Assembly: GCF_014268595.2 (NCBI RefSeq)
Contig: NZ_CP077091.1
Coordinates: forward strand, 5,558,501-5,622,500
Source of the DNA: Pseudomonas hamedanensis
GTDB lineage: Bacteria > Pseudomonadota > Gammaproteobacteria > Pseudomonadales > Pseudomonadaceae
Direction: 5' to 3'
DNA length: 64,000 nucleotides
The translations under genes and the position numbers were made by a program. Of the stretch, positions 47,076 to 54,173 are shown piece by piece. Below the pieces are notes generated by a model that worked only from the letters and a program-made list of their open reading frames with translations, was not told the DNA's origin and did not search any database. Numbering within the stretch: the stretch's first letter is position 1; each line of letters begins with the position of its first letter.

Positions 47076-47366
47076 TTAGACGGGTCGCGCCTGATCAAGC
47101 ACCTGCTGACGAAATTTCACTGGCAGGTCTCCCGGCGTCAATACTTCGACCGCAACGCCTAGCAGGTCTTCAAGTTCAACCTGAAGTCCGCCCAGATCGA
47201 AAAGCGTGGTGCCGGGCAGCGGATCCACCAGCAGATCCAGATCGCTACCGTCCAGATCCGTTCCCGACAATGCCGAACCAAATACACGCGGGTTGGCCAC
47301 GCGAAAGCGCCCGATCACTTCGCGGACGGCGGACCTTTGCATATCAAGAGCAGTAGAAGGTTTCAT
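47076..47366 (-). CDS. MNT-type nucleotidyltransferase (orphan antitoxin-like)
   Basis: A 96-residue minimal nucleotidyltransferase with the diagnostic VFGSALSGTDLDGSDLDLLVD (GSxxxGxxxxxSDxD pattern) near residues 29-49. In MNT/HepT modules this protein adds AMP units to the HepT RNase toxin and so silences it. No HepT gene is found on either side: the bases after its stop hold no such frame and then run into the fatty acid transporter. It is either an orphan antitoxin or a nucleotidyltransferase with another target. Confidence 0.85.
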   Translation of the reverse strand: MKPSTALDMQRSAVREVIGRFRVANPRVFGSALSGTDLDGSDLDLLVDPLPGTTLFDLGGLQVELEDLLGVAVEVLTPGDLPVKFRQQVLDQARPV

Positions 47367-47585
47367 GACTCACCCGTGAAAAATTCAATGTCGCTGCAGT
47401 CTAGCAGTGCGCACGCGTGCCAGGCAGCGCGCTTGCTGGCCCAGCCGTAACATTGCATGTGCACTGCCTGAGCAAACAGCATTCCGGCAAGAATCCACAA
47501 CCAACCGCTTTCCTGTCAAACACAGCTGATCCACTATGAAGCGCCCCCACGTTCGCGGGGAACCCACGCTGAAAAGGATCTGAGC

Positions 47586-48773
47586 ATGTTCAAACTCGCA
47601 GGACTTACCCCCGCCGCACTGGCCCTCGCCGCGCTCACGTTGAGCGCCGCCGCCCACGCCGATGTCGACCTGAAGCTGGGCAGTACCGAGCGCGTCACCC
47701 GCCTCTTCGCCTACCCCAACAACTGCAGCGTGATCTGCTTCCGCAACTGGACGCTGGAGCAGACCGTCGCCCATTACCTGAGCCAGAGCGTACAGCGCGA
47801 CGGTTATCCCGATGCAAAAGTGCGGGTGAAAACCGATAACGATCAGCTCTACGCCGAAATCACCGGCGTACCTGTGGGCTACGACAAGCCGCTGTCCGCG
47901 CTGCTCGATGCCGGCGACCTGGCCTATAGCGGTGCAAGCAAGCTCAACGCCGACGGCAAGTGGGCTTACAGCTGGTACCTGTTCCTGCCGCTGGGCATGG
48001 CCCTGGAAAACCGCAAAAGCGTCGAGCTGTTGCACTTCCCGCCGGATTACTCCCTGACCCAGGCGCAGGACTACCTGCGTTCCAACACCACCGATCGCTG
48101 GGCAACGCTGCTCACCGACAACGGCATCCCGGCGGATCAGACGCCGGCGTTCCAGACCATCATCGACATCGCCCCGATTGCCGCGCCGTCCAACGCCGGC
48201 AGTGATCTGGAAGGCGTTTATGCTTACTTCACGGATTACCAGACCACGCTGGTCAAGCAGTTCAGCCAGACCACCAGCGGCACAACGCTGCCGATGGTCG
48301 CGTTCGGCGCACCGGTGCGTAACTGGATCAAGCAGCAATACGGGCCGACGGTGGCTGTACTGGGGCTGGCGACCATCAGCCCGAGCGAAGGGGTGAACGT
48401 GCCGGTGCTGGGTTCCAACCACCCGAGCTATATCTGGTACGCCGCCGACCCGAAGAGCTACACCGGCGACGATGCCCAGGCCAAGGCTGACGCGGCGGGC
48501 CTGCGCGTCATGGGACAGGATTTGAGTGCGGCTTGCTGGCAGGCGGGGATGGGCAGCAAACCGGGCAGCAACCCTTCCGCTCTGCTCAGTAGCTGCACGC
48601 AGACCTGGCAAGTCACTCAGAAGGTCAAAACCTGCGAATTGTTCTACACCTCGATCCGCAACCTGACCCCGGAGCAGGCCGCCATCCAGTGCGCGAGCAC
48701 GCCGGTCAAAGCGCAACTCCAGCAACTCAGAGCGCCTCTGCCAACACCGGCCGTTGCAGCGCCGCACCTGTAA
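47586..48773 (+). CDS. Secreted protein of unknown function
   Basis: A 395-residue protein with a clear Sec signal peptide (MFKLAGLTPAALALAALTLS, cleavage after AHA near residue 25). The mature part has an early cysteine pair (NNCSVICFRNW), which may form a disulphide with later cysteines (SAACWQAGM, LLSSCTQTW, VKTCELFYT, AIQCAST). No known domain is recognised. It is probably periplasmic or secreted. A GGATC-type purine-rich start site precedes it. It is transcribed alone, with 170 bases before the next gene. Confidence 0.8.
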   Translation: MFKLAGLTPAALALAALTLSAAAHADVDLKLGSTERVTRLFAYPNNCSVICFRNWTLEQTVAHYLSQSVQRDGYPDAKVRVKTDNDQLYAEITGVPVGYDKPLSALLDAGDLAYSGASKLNADGKWAYSWYLFLPLGMALENRKSVELLHFPPDYSLTQAQDYLRSNTTDRWATLLTDNGIPADQTPAFQTIIDIAPIAAPSNAGSDLEGVYAYFTDYQTTLVKQFSQTTSGTTLPMVAFGAPVRNWIKQQYGPTVAVLGLATISPSEGVNVPVLGSNHPSYIWYAADPKSYTGDDAQAKADAAGLRVMGQDLSAACWQAGMGSKPGSNPSALLSSCTQTWQVTQKVKTCELFYTSIRNLTPEQAAIQCASTPVKAQLQQLRAPLPTPAVAAPHL

Positions 48774-48831
48774 CCGCTTCGGTGCGGTTCCCGTGTCGGC
48801 AAAGGCTGACGCGGGAATACGCCTAAATCGC

Positions 48832-48939
48832 CTGTCAGATCTGACAGTAGACCGGCTATACCTAATGCGACAAGATTGGATCCAAGTGATACGCAAGTTG
48901 ACAGGACGTCAACCGAGGAAGTCGCAATGGCATTGCGAC
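48832..48939. promoter_or_regulatory. Cluster of four inverted repeats before the SET gene
   Basis: In 108 bases lie CTGTCAGATCTGACAG (48832-48847, perfect), TTGGATCCAA (48876-48885, perfect), GTTGAC-aggac-GTCAAC (48897-48913) and GTCGCAATG-g-CATTGCGAC (48921-48939, perfect arms). The last abuts the ribosome binding site AAGGA (48940-48944) of the SET gene. The cluster looks like operators for one or more dimeric regulators; none is identified. Confidence 0.55.
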
Positions 48940-48949
48940 AAGGATCGTG

Positions 48950-49465
48950 ATGAATACCCACGCCATGGCTTCAACCGCACCACCGGATACCAAAGGTATC
49001 TACCCGTTCGCCGGCCTGCCCGTGCGTCTCGGTTTTCCTTCCAGCAGCGATTTTGAGATCGTCCACGACGACGGCGGTCACGGGGTAGCGGTGGCAACGC
49101 GCCGCGAATTCCTGCAAGCGCGGCGAATGTGCAGGGTTTCCGGTCAATTATTGCCCTACCGCTGCCGACACACGCGGCAATTGCTGACCGGCATTCATGT
49201 CTACGATCCGCGCTTCTGCGGATTGCTCCAGCATGCCTGCGACCCCAACGTCTTTCTCGACGTGAGCGAGTTATGGCTATGGGCGCTGAAAGATATCCAC
49301 AGCGGCGAACGCTTGACCATGGATTACGCCACCACCGAAGACAAACTGCTGCGCCAGTTCGCTTGCCAGTGCGGTTCGCCACGTTGCCGCGGGTGGATCA
49401 CCGGTTACGACGAACCACCCACGATCGAGGGCCTGCACTTTCTGCAACGCTGGCGCTGCCGATGA
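48950..49465 (+). CDS. SET-domain protein (putative protein-lysine methyltransferase)
   Basis: A 171-residue protein with a compact SET domain: the variable start region (GVAVATRREFLQARRMCRVSG), a core with LQHACDPNVFLDVSELWLWALKDIHSGERLTMDYATTE (the NH/xxY-type cofactor and lysine-channel blocks, LQHACDPN and MDYATTE), and the post-SET zinc-like cysteines FACQCGSPRCRGWI. SET enzymes use SAM to methylate lysine. In bacteria targets are often unknown, so the substrate is not assigned. The start is probably ATG 48950; GTG three bases earlier is also possible. It is single-gene and moderately short of the usual SET protein length. Confidence 0.82.
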   Translation: MNTHAMASTAPPDTKGIYPFAGLPVRLGFPSSSDFEIVHDDGGHGVAVATRREFLQARRMCRVSGQLLPYRCRHTRQLLTGIHVYDPRFCGLLQHACDPNVFLDVSELWLWALKDIHSGERLTMDYATTEDKLLRQFACQCGSPRCRGWITGYDEPPTIEGLHFLQRWRCR

Positions 49466-49483
49466 TCACACTGAAAGGTGCGA

Positions 49484-50128
49484 TCAAGGCGCGCCGACCG
49501 GACGCAGGCGATACTGCGGCGGCAACTGCTCGAAACCGCTGATGGTCGTATTCAGGCTTTTCCAGCGGCCGTCCTTGATGCCATAGATGCAGCCGTGGAT
49601 CGACAGGCTCTGCCCGCGATGCCAGGCGTTCTGGATGATGCTGGTGTGCGCGACATTCGCCACTTGCTGGATCACGTTGAGTTCGCACATCCGGTCGACT
49701 TGCTCTTCTTCGGTCGGCAACTTGGCCAGCTCTTCGCGTTTTTCGTAATACAAGTCGCGGATCGAACGTAGCCAGCCGTCGATCAGGCCGAACTGGCGAT
49801 CCTGCATCGATGCGCGCACGCCGCCGCAGCCGTAGTGACCGGTGACGAGGATGTGTTTGACCTTGAGCACATCGACCGCGTACTGGATCACTGACAGGCA
49901 GTTGAGGTCGGTGTGCAGCACCACGTTGGCAACGTTACGGTGAACGAACAGATCCCCCGGCAGCATGCCGACGATTTCGTTGGCTGGCACGCGTGCGTCG
50001 GAGCAACCGATCCACAGGTATTCAGGGGTCTGCTGGCGCGCCAGTTTGGCGAAGAAATCCGGGTCTTCCTTGGTGATCGCGTCAGCCCAACGCTCGTTGT
50101 TATCAATCAGGTCTTGTAAATCGTGCAT
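49484..50128 (-). CDS. can: Beta-class carbonic anhydrase
   Basis: It interconverts carbon dioxide and bicarbonate in the cytoplasm. The 214-residue product carries the zinc site: Cys and Asp in WIGCSDARVPANEIVGM (Cys near residue 42) and His...Cys in LVTGHYGCGGVRASM (near residues 98-108). The start at 50128 (MHDLQDLIDNNERWADAI) has a GAGG site; a longer frame is unsupported. Confidence 0.95.
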   Translation of the reverse strand: MHDLQDLIDNNERWADAITKEDPDFFAKLARQQTPEYLWIGCSDARVPANEIVGMLPGDLFVHRNVANVVLHTDLNCLSVIQYAVDVLKVKHILVTGHYGCGGVRASMQDRQFGLIDGWLRSIRDLYYEKREELAKLPTEEEQVDRMCELNVIQQVANVAHTSIIQNAWHRGQSLSIHGCIYGIKDGRWKSLNTTISGFEQLPPQYRLRPVGAP

Positions 50129-50269
50129 GTGTAAGGCCTCAAGAAAGATGCGCTGGTATGACAGACAACCGCCCGTCGGGGTCACGCCATCATCGCAAAG
50201 TGTTTCCGTTGGAATTCTTGCGCGCCCGGTGAGTCCACCTCAGTAAGGCCCACAGTACGAGGAATTGCC

Positions 50270-50671
50270 ATGACTGATTCACGACGCCCTTATGATGCGG
50301 TGCAACCGGAGCCCATCGATGATAACGAAGACCGCATGGGTTCGGTGCGTGAGCTGGATTTTGACGACGAGGAGACCGCGAAGATTGGTGATGAGCTGCC
50401 CGAGCGTGAACGCGACCAACTGATGCCCCGTGAGCGCGTGCGTGAGGCGGGTATGACGGGCGCGTCGATGGATGATCGTCAGCCCACCGACGATGATATG
50501 AGCCCGGAAACCCTGATTCGCGACGATGGCGCCCGGGATGCCGAGGAAATCGGCGACGGTGAGCAGGCGGATTGGGACTTGAGTGTGGTCGATGAGAATG
50601 ACATCGGCGGCGGTGACGGGCTGGATGAGGCTGAGATGGCGGATCTGGATCCGCTGGATGGCAAGCGCTGA
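50270..50671 (+). CDS. Conserved acidic protein, unknown function
   Basis: A 133-residue, very acidic, low-complexity protein (many Asp/Glu, few aromatics; EPIDDNEDRMGSVRELDFDD near the front, DPLDGKR at the end). It has no signal peptide or membrane segment and is probably disordered. In Pseudomonas a similar gene is often labelled a kinase/phosphatase-related protein, but I see no such motif. It lies divergent from the carbonic anhydrase gene. Confidence 0.75.
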   Translation: MTDSRRPYDAVQPEPIDDNEDRMGSVRELDFDDEETAKIGDELPERERDQLMPRERVREAGMTGASMDDRQPTDDDMSPETLIRDDGARDAEEIGDGEQADWDLSVVDENDIGGGDGLDEAEMADLDPLDGKR

Positions 50672-50690
50672 TCAGCGGCGCTTGATAAAT

Positions 50691-50763
50691 CGCTATCGCG
50701 AGCAGGCTCACTCCTACAGGGGAACGCATTCCAAATTGTAGGAGTGAGCCTGCTCGCGATGCC
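50691..50763. repeat. REP pair in head-to-head order (ctatcgcgagcagg / cctgctcgcgat)
   Basis: The copies face the opposite way round compared with the others (agcaggctcactcctaca first, tgtaggagtgagcctgct second, separated by about 16 bases). It lies between the acidic protein gene and the converging rimI. Confidence 0.88.
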
Positions 50764-50771
50764 TTTAAGGC

Positions 50772-51224
50772 CTAATCCACCAAGGTACAGGCCATGACCA
50801 CTGCATCCTCGCGCCCACCCACCGCCGGATAGTAATCCCGCCGCCGGCCTATCTCGTTGAAGCCATACCGTTCATACAACTTGAACGCCGCGGTATTGCT
50901 GTCACGCACCTCAAGAAAACACTCCCGAGCCTCGGCCGCATACGCCCGCGACATCAAATGCTCAAGCAACGTCAGCCCTAGTCCACGCCCCTGATTTTCC
51001 GGCTTCACGGTAATATTGAGCAGGTGTGCCTCATCGAGAATGATCTGCACCACACCGTGCCCAACCTGCTGCTGCCCTTCGAACATCAGCCAGATCTGGT
51101 ATTTGCCCAATCCATCAAGAAAGATTCCCCGAGTCCACGGATGACTGTACGCGGCATATTCGATTTTCAGCACTGCCTCGAGATCCGCCTCGGTCATCGG
51201 ACGGAAGGTTACCGCGTCACTCAT
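50772..51224 (-). CDS. rimI: Ribosomal protein S18-alanine N-acetyltransferase
   Basis: A 150-residue GNAT-fold enzyme that acetylates the N-terminal alanine of ribosomal protein S18. The acetyl-CoA motif is NQGRGLGLTLLEHL (residues about 79-92), then ECFLEVRDSNTAAFKLYERYGFNEIGRRRDYYP. It overlaps the end of the upstream psi-like gene by eight bases, the same pairing as holD-rimI in E. coli. Confidence 0.93.
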   Translation of the reverse strand: MSDAVTFRPMTEADLEAVLKIEYAAYSHPWTRGIFLDGLGKYQIWLMFEGQQQVGHGVVQIILDEAHLLNITVKPENQGRGLGLTLLEHLMSRAYAAEARECFLEVRDSNTAAFKLYERYGFNEIGRRRDYYPAVGGREDAVVMACTLVD

Positions 51225-52008
51225 TCGATTCTTTCCAGCGCGCCATCAGCCGACGCATGGCTTGCCACACAGCGGCCTTGCGCTGGGGCTCTTCCATTAA
51301 CAATTCCAGACCGGGAACGGCCCAGGCCGAACCCAGGCCTTCGATCTGCAATTCACGATTGAATGCTTCCGCGTCCGCTTCACCGGCAAACCGCACCGCC
51401 GGCAGACCGATCAGCCAGAGGCAGGCGCATGGCGCCGTTTCCATTTGCACGGACAGGAAGCCCTGAACGAAGTCACGCGCCGCTTCCGGGCCTTGATCCA
51501 GCGTGCCGCGGTTAAGCCATGGCCAGCGCACCGGCTCCCCGACAATCTGCGGCGCATCCGGCAGACCGGCGGCGCGCAACATGTCCTTGAGCAGCAAATA
51601 CGCCGGATCGCGGCTCTGGAACGCTTCGCCTGTGGGTAACTCGACCAGCAGCAGACAGCGTCCGGCGCGCAGCAGTTGCAGGGCAAAACGCGGCGGCGGC
51701 ACCGGCGCTGGCTTGACAACCACAGGCGTGTCGTCGACCACCTCCACCGGTTTGGCGCCGTTTCGGGTACTGGCCAACGACGGACGCGGCACTTCGATTT
51801 TCGGCCGCTCGGGCGTACGCGCGGCAGGGGCTACCGGCGCTTCGGCCTGAGGCGCCGGCACAACCGCAACCGCAACCTCGACCTCAGGCTCGGGCATCTG
51901 CAGCAGCTCGGGCCGCGACGGTGCGGCGAAAGGCAGTTCGGTGCGCGGCAGCCAGTTGACCACCTGCATGGCGTTCAAATAGGCGCGGCGGCGGGACTCG
52001 ATAAGCAA
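51217..52008 (-). CDS. holD: DNA polymerase III psi subunit (cryptic HolD)
   Basis: The psi subunit links the chi subunit and SSB to the clamp-loader. The gene sits directly upstream of rimI, as holD does in E. coli. From memory, the P. aeruginosa psi subunit was identified as the very divergent protein PA4679 at this location. This product has an N-terminal helix with ESRRRAYLNAMQVVNWLPR, a low-complexity Pro/Ala/Val linker (VAVAVVPAPQAEAPVAPAAR) and a C-terminal domain (LLRAGRCLLLVELPTGEAF, ending MRRLMARWKESNE). The start is uncertain: TTG at 52008 includes the helix, ATG at 51969 would trim it. Confidence 0.72.
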   Translation of the reverse strand: MLIESRRRAYLNAMQVVNWLPRTELPFAAPSRPELLQMPEPEVEVAVAVVPAPQAEAPVAPAARTPERPKIEVPRPSLASTRNGAKPVEVVDDTPVVVKPAPVPPPRFALQLLRAGRCLLLVELPTGEAFQSRDPAYLLLKDMLRAAGLPDAPQIVGEPVRWPWLNRGTLDQGPEAARDFVQGFLSVQMETAPCACLWLIGLPAVRFAGEADAEAFNRELQIEGLGSAWAVPGLELLMEEPQRKAAVWQAMRRLMARWKESNE

Positions 52009-52201
52009 GGGTCGGCCACTTGTGGATAACGGAAAGTGTGCTGATTCTACCGCCCTTCGTTCAAGATCGCCCGTTGTTGATCGACACTCTTTGTCGACGC
52101 GCTTTAAGCAAAGAATGCGACAGCCCGTCCCGAGAGTGAATCGACACGCCTGCGATGCAGTACAATCGCCGCTTTTAATCGCCAACCAGCCGGCCATTCC
52201 G

Positions 52202-53482
52202 ATGATCGAACCCAAGCGCGTCTTGCGCGCCCTCGCTGAACACTGGGCACTTCTGGAGCCACTGTGCGAGCACTTCGACCAAGGCACCCTGAGCCTCAAC
52301 GAACTGCGCACGCAACTGGCCGCCCAACAACTCGACAGCACGCCGCAGGACATCACCAGCCTGCTCGACGTGTGGATCCGCCTCGATATTCTGGTTCCGG
52401 TGGCGAAAAGCCCGAACCGCTTCGAGCTGAACGCGCAAATTCATGATTTCCTTGCCTACCTGCGCCGCGAACACCGTCTGGGGCTGTGCCTGGAGATCGA
52501 AGCCTACCTGCGCCACCTCGAACGTCTGGCCGGTTATATCCAGGACGCGTTCGACGTTCGCGACGGCAACGACCTGGCCCGCCAGTTGCGTCTGCTCGAC
52601 ATGCGCGTGCGCGACGTCCTGAAGAAACTCGACAACGACGAACAGGCGCTGGTGGCGGTCGCCGAACGGGCCAAGACCAGCGACCGGCAGATTCCGCTGC
52701 GTCAGCGTTATGCCGAAGTGCTGGCGACGTGGGACGAATACGTCGAACCGATGATCGATCTGGTCAACGCCGACGGCGCCTTCGAACAAGGCGTGCGCAA
52801 GGTCGAAACGGTATTGCTGAAGATGCTCAGCGAACAGCAGCGCCTCGGCCATCTGGTCGATGACGACATGCTCCTGCGCACCCACGCGCGCATCCTCGAA
52901 ATGCAGACCAGCGCGCAACTGACCCTACGCCATGCCCGCGAACTGCTACTGCCGTTGCGTGAAGAAGCGCGCCGGCACAACGCCGTGACCCGTGGCGCCG
53001 CACTGGCGCTGGCGGCGATTCGCCGTAAAGGCATCGACGCCGTTCCGCAAGCGGCGATGCCACTGTTTACCCGCCCGCAAAGCACTTTCCTCGGCAGCGC
53101 CAGTCAGGTCGAAGCTTACGTTTACGCCTTGGCGCGTTTCGAGCCGAAACCGGCGCGCTTCCCCAAGGCGCACAAGACACAAAAGACCGGCGATGCTCCA
53201 CGCGCGCCACGCACCGTGCGCGAGATGGTCGACCGTTGTGAAGAATCGCTGCCGATGCCGGATCTGATGACCTGGCTGCTGGAGCAGGAACCGGACGGCG
53301 CCACCGACGAATTGCTTTACTGGTTCTCGCGCCTGTCGCGGGAAAAACGCTTCAAGCGCGAGCGTCTGGAACGCCGCGAATACCACACTCACGAGCATCA
53401 GGTCAGCCTGCGCTCCTTCGCCCTGCTCTCGGCCAGCGACACTGCCGCCGAGGATTCTGCGAGCATCCCCCATGCATCTTGA
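52202..53482 (+). CDS. mksF: Condensin MksF, kleisin subunit
   Basis: The kleisin of the MksBEF (MukBEF-like) chromosome condensin. The 426-residue protein begins with a winged-helix-like region (MIEPKRVLRALAEHWALLEP) followed by helical blocks (LEIEAYLRHLERLAGYIQDA, LLDMRVRDVLKKLDNDEQAL) and a charged C-terminus. Gene order F-E-B matches P. aeruginosa PA4684-PA4686. I chose the start at 52202; a longer frame upstream is antisense to the psi gene. The stop overlaps mksE by 11 bases. Confidence 0.9.
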   Translation: MIEPKRVLRALAEHWALLEPLCEHFDQGTLSLNELRTQLAAQQLDSTPQDITSLLDVWIRLDILVPVAKSPNRFELNAQIHDFLAYLRREHRLGLCLEIEAYLRHLERLAGYIQDAFDVRDGNDLARQLRLLDMRVRDVLKKLDNDEQALVAVAERAKTSDRQIPLRQRYAEVLATWDEYVEPMIDLVNADGAFEQGVRKVETVLLKMLSEQQRLGHLVDDDMLLRTHARILEMQTSAQLTLRHARELLLPLREEARRHNAVTRGAALALAAIRRKGIDAVPQAAMPLFTRPQSTFLGSASQVEAYVYALARFEPKPARFPKAHKTQKTGDAPRAPRTVREMVDRCEESLPMPDLMTWLLEQEPDGATDELLYWFSRLSREKRFKRERLERREYHTHEHQVSLRSFALLSASDTAAEDSASIPHAS

Positions 53483-54173
53483 TCTATCCGAACTGTCGCA
53501 ACTGGCGCCGATCTTCCGCGAGTTGTTCAAGGGTTACCATGTCAGCCGCCGCGACCCGGAGCTGTACGCCCAACTGTCGAATTTCCAGGACCAGTACCGC
53601 ACGCTGTTCAAGGCGTTGGGCTTTGAACTGGTCTGCGACACCCGTGGCTTTTATTACTTCGTGCCGGACATGGCCGCCGCCGCGGTGAACAAGACCGCCC
53701 AACGTCTGGCGCTGTTCACCTTTATTCTCGTCGAACATCTGGCCGACCAGGGCCGCGACCCGATCGCCGTGCTCGATGGCGGCAGCCTCGGCCGCGAAGA
53801 GTTGCCATCGCTGCTGGATAAGTACCGCGACCTGTTCATTCAGGCCGAAGTGCAGACCGTCGAAGAACTCGAAGAAAAGATCATGCGCCGCATGACTCAG
53901 CTGGGTTTCGCCGGCGAAGAAAACGGCGTGTACCGCTTCCTGCCGCCGATGCACCGCTTCCTCGATGTGTGCCTGTCGGTGCAGCAGGATCGCGATTTGG
54001 CGGCCAGCGTACACAGCGTCCTGCCGCTGCCGGCGCCGGTGTTGATCGACGAAGAAGCCGAGGCGAAATTCCTCGCCACCGACGATCCGCTCGACCTGAG
54101 CGAATTTGAAGAAGAAAGCGAAGAAGACGCACTGGCCCGCGCCATTGCCGAAGAACAGGAGTCCGACGCATGA
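53472..54173 (+). CDS. mksE: Condensin MksE subunit
   Basis: The 233-residue accessory subunit that binds the kleisin. Two winged-helix-like stretches appear (IFRELFKGYHVSRRDPELYA, RLALFTFILVEHLADQGRDP) with an acidic C-terminal tail (DDPLDLSEFEEESEEDALAR). It overlaps mksF by 11 bases and mksB by four (ATGA), so the complex subunits are made in coupled amounts. Confidence 0.9.
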   Translation: MHLDLSELSQLAPIFRELFKGYHVSRRDPELYAQLSNFQDQYRTLFKALGFELVCDTRGFYYFVPDMAAAAVNKTAQRLALFTFILVEHLADQGRDPIAVLDGGSLGREELPSLLDKYRDLFIQAEVQTVEELEEKIMRRMTQLGFAGEENGVYRFLPPMHRFLDVCLSVQQDRDLAASVHSVLPLPAPVLIDEEAEAKFLATDDPLDLSEFEEESEEDALARAIAEEQESDA

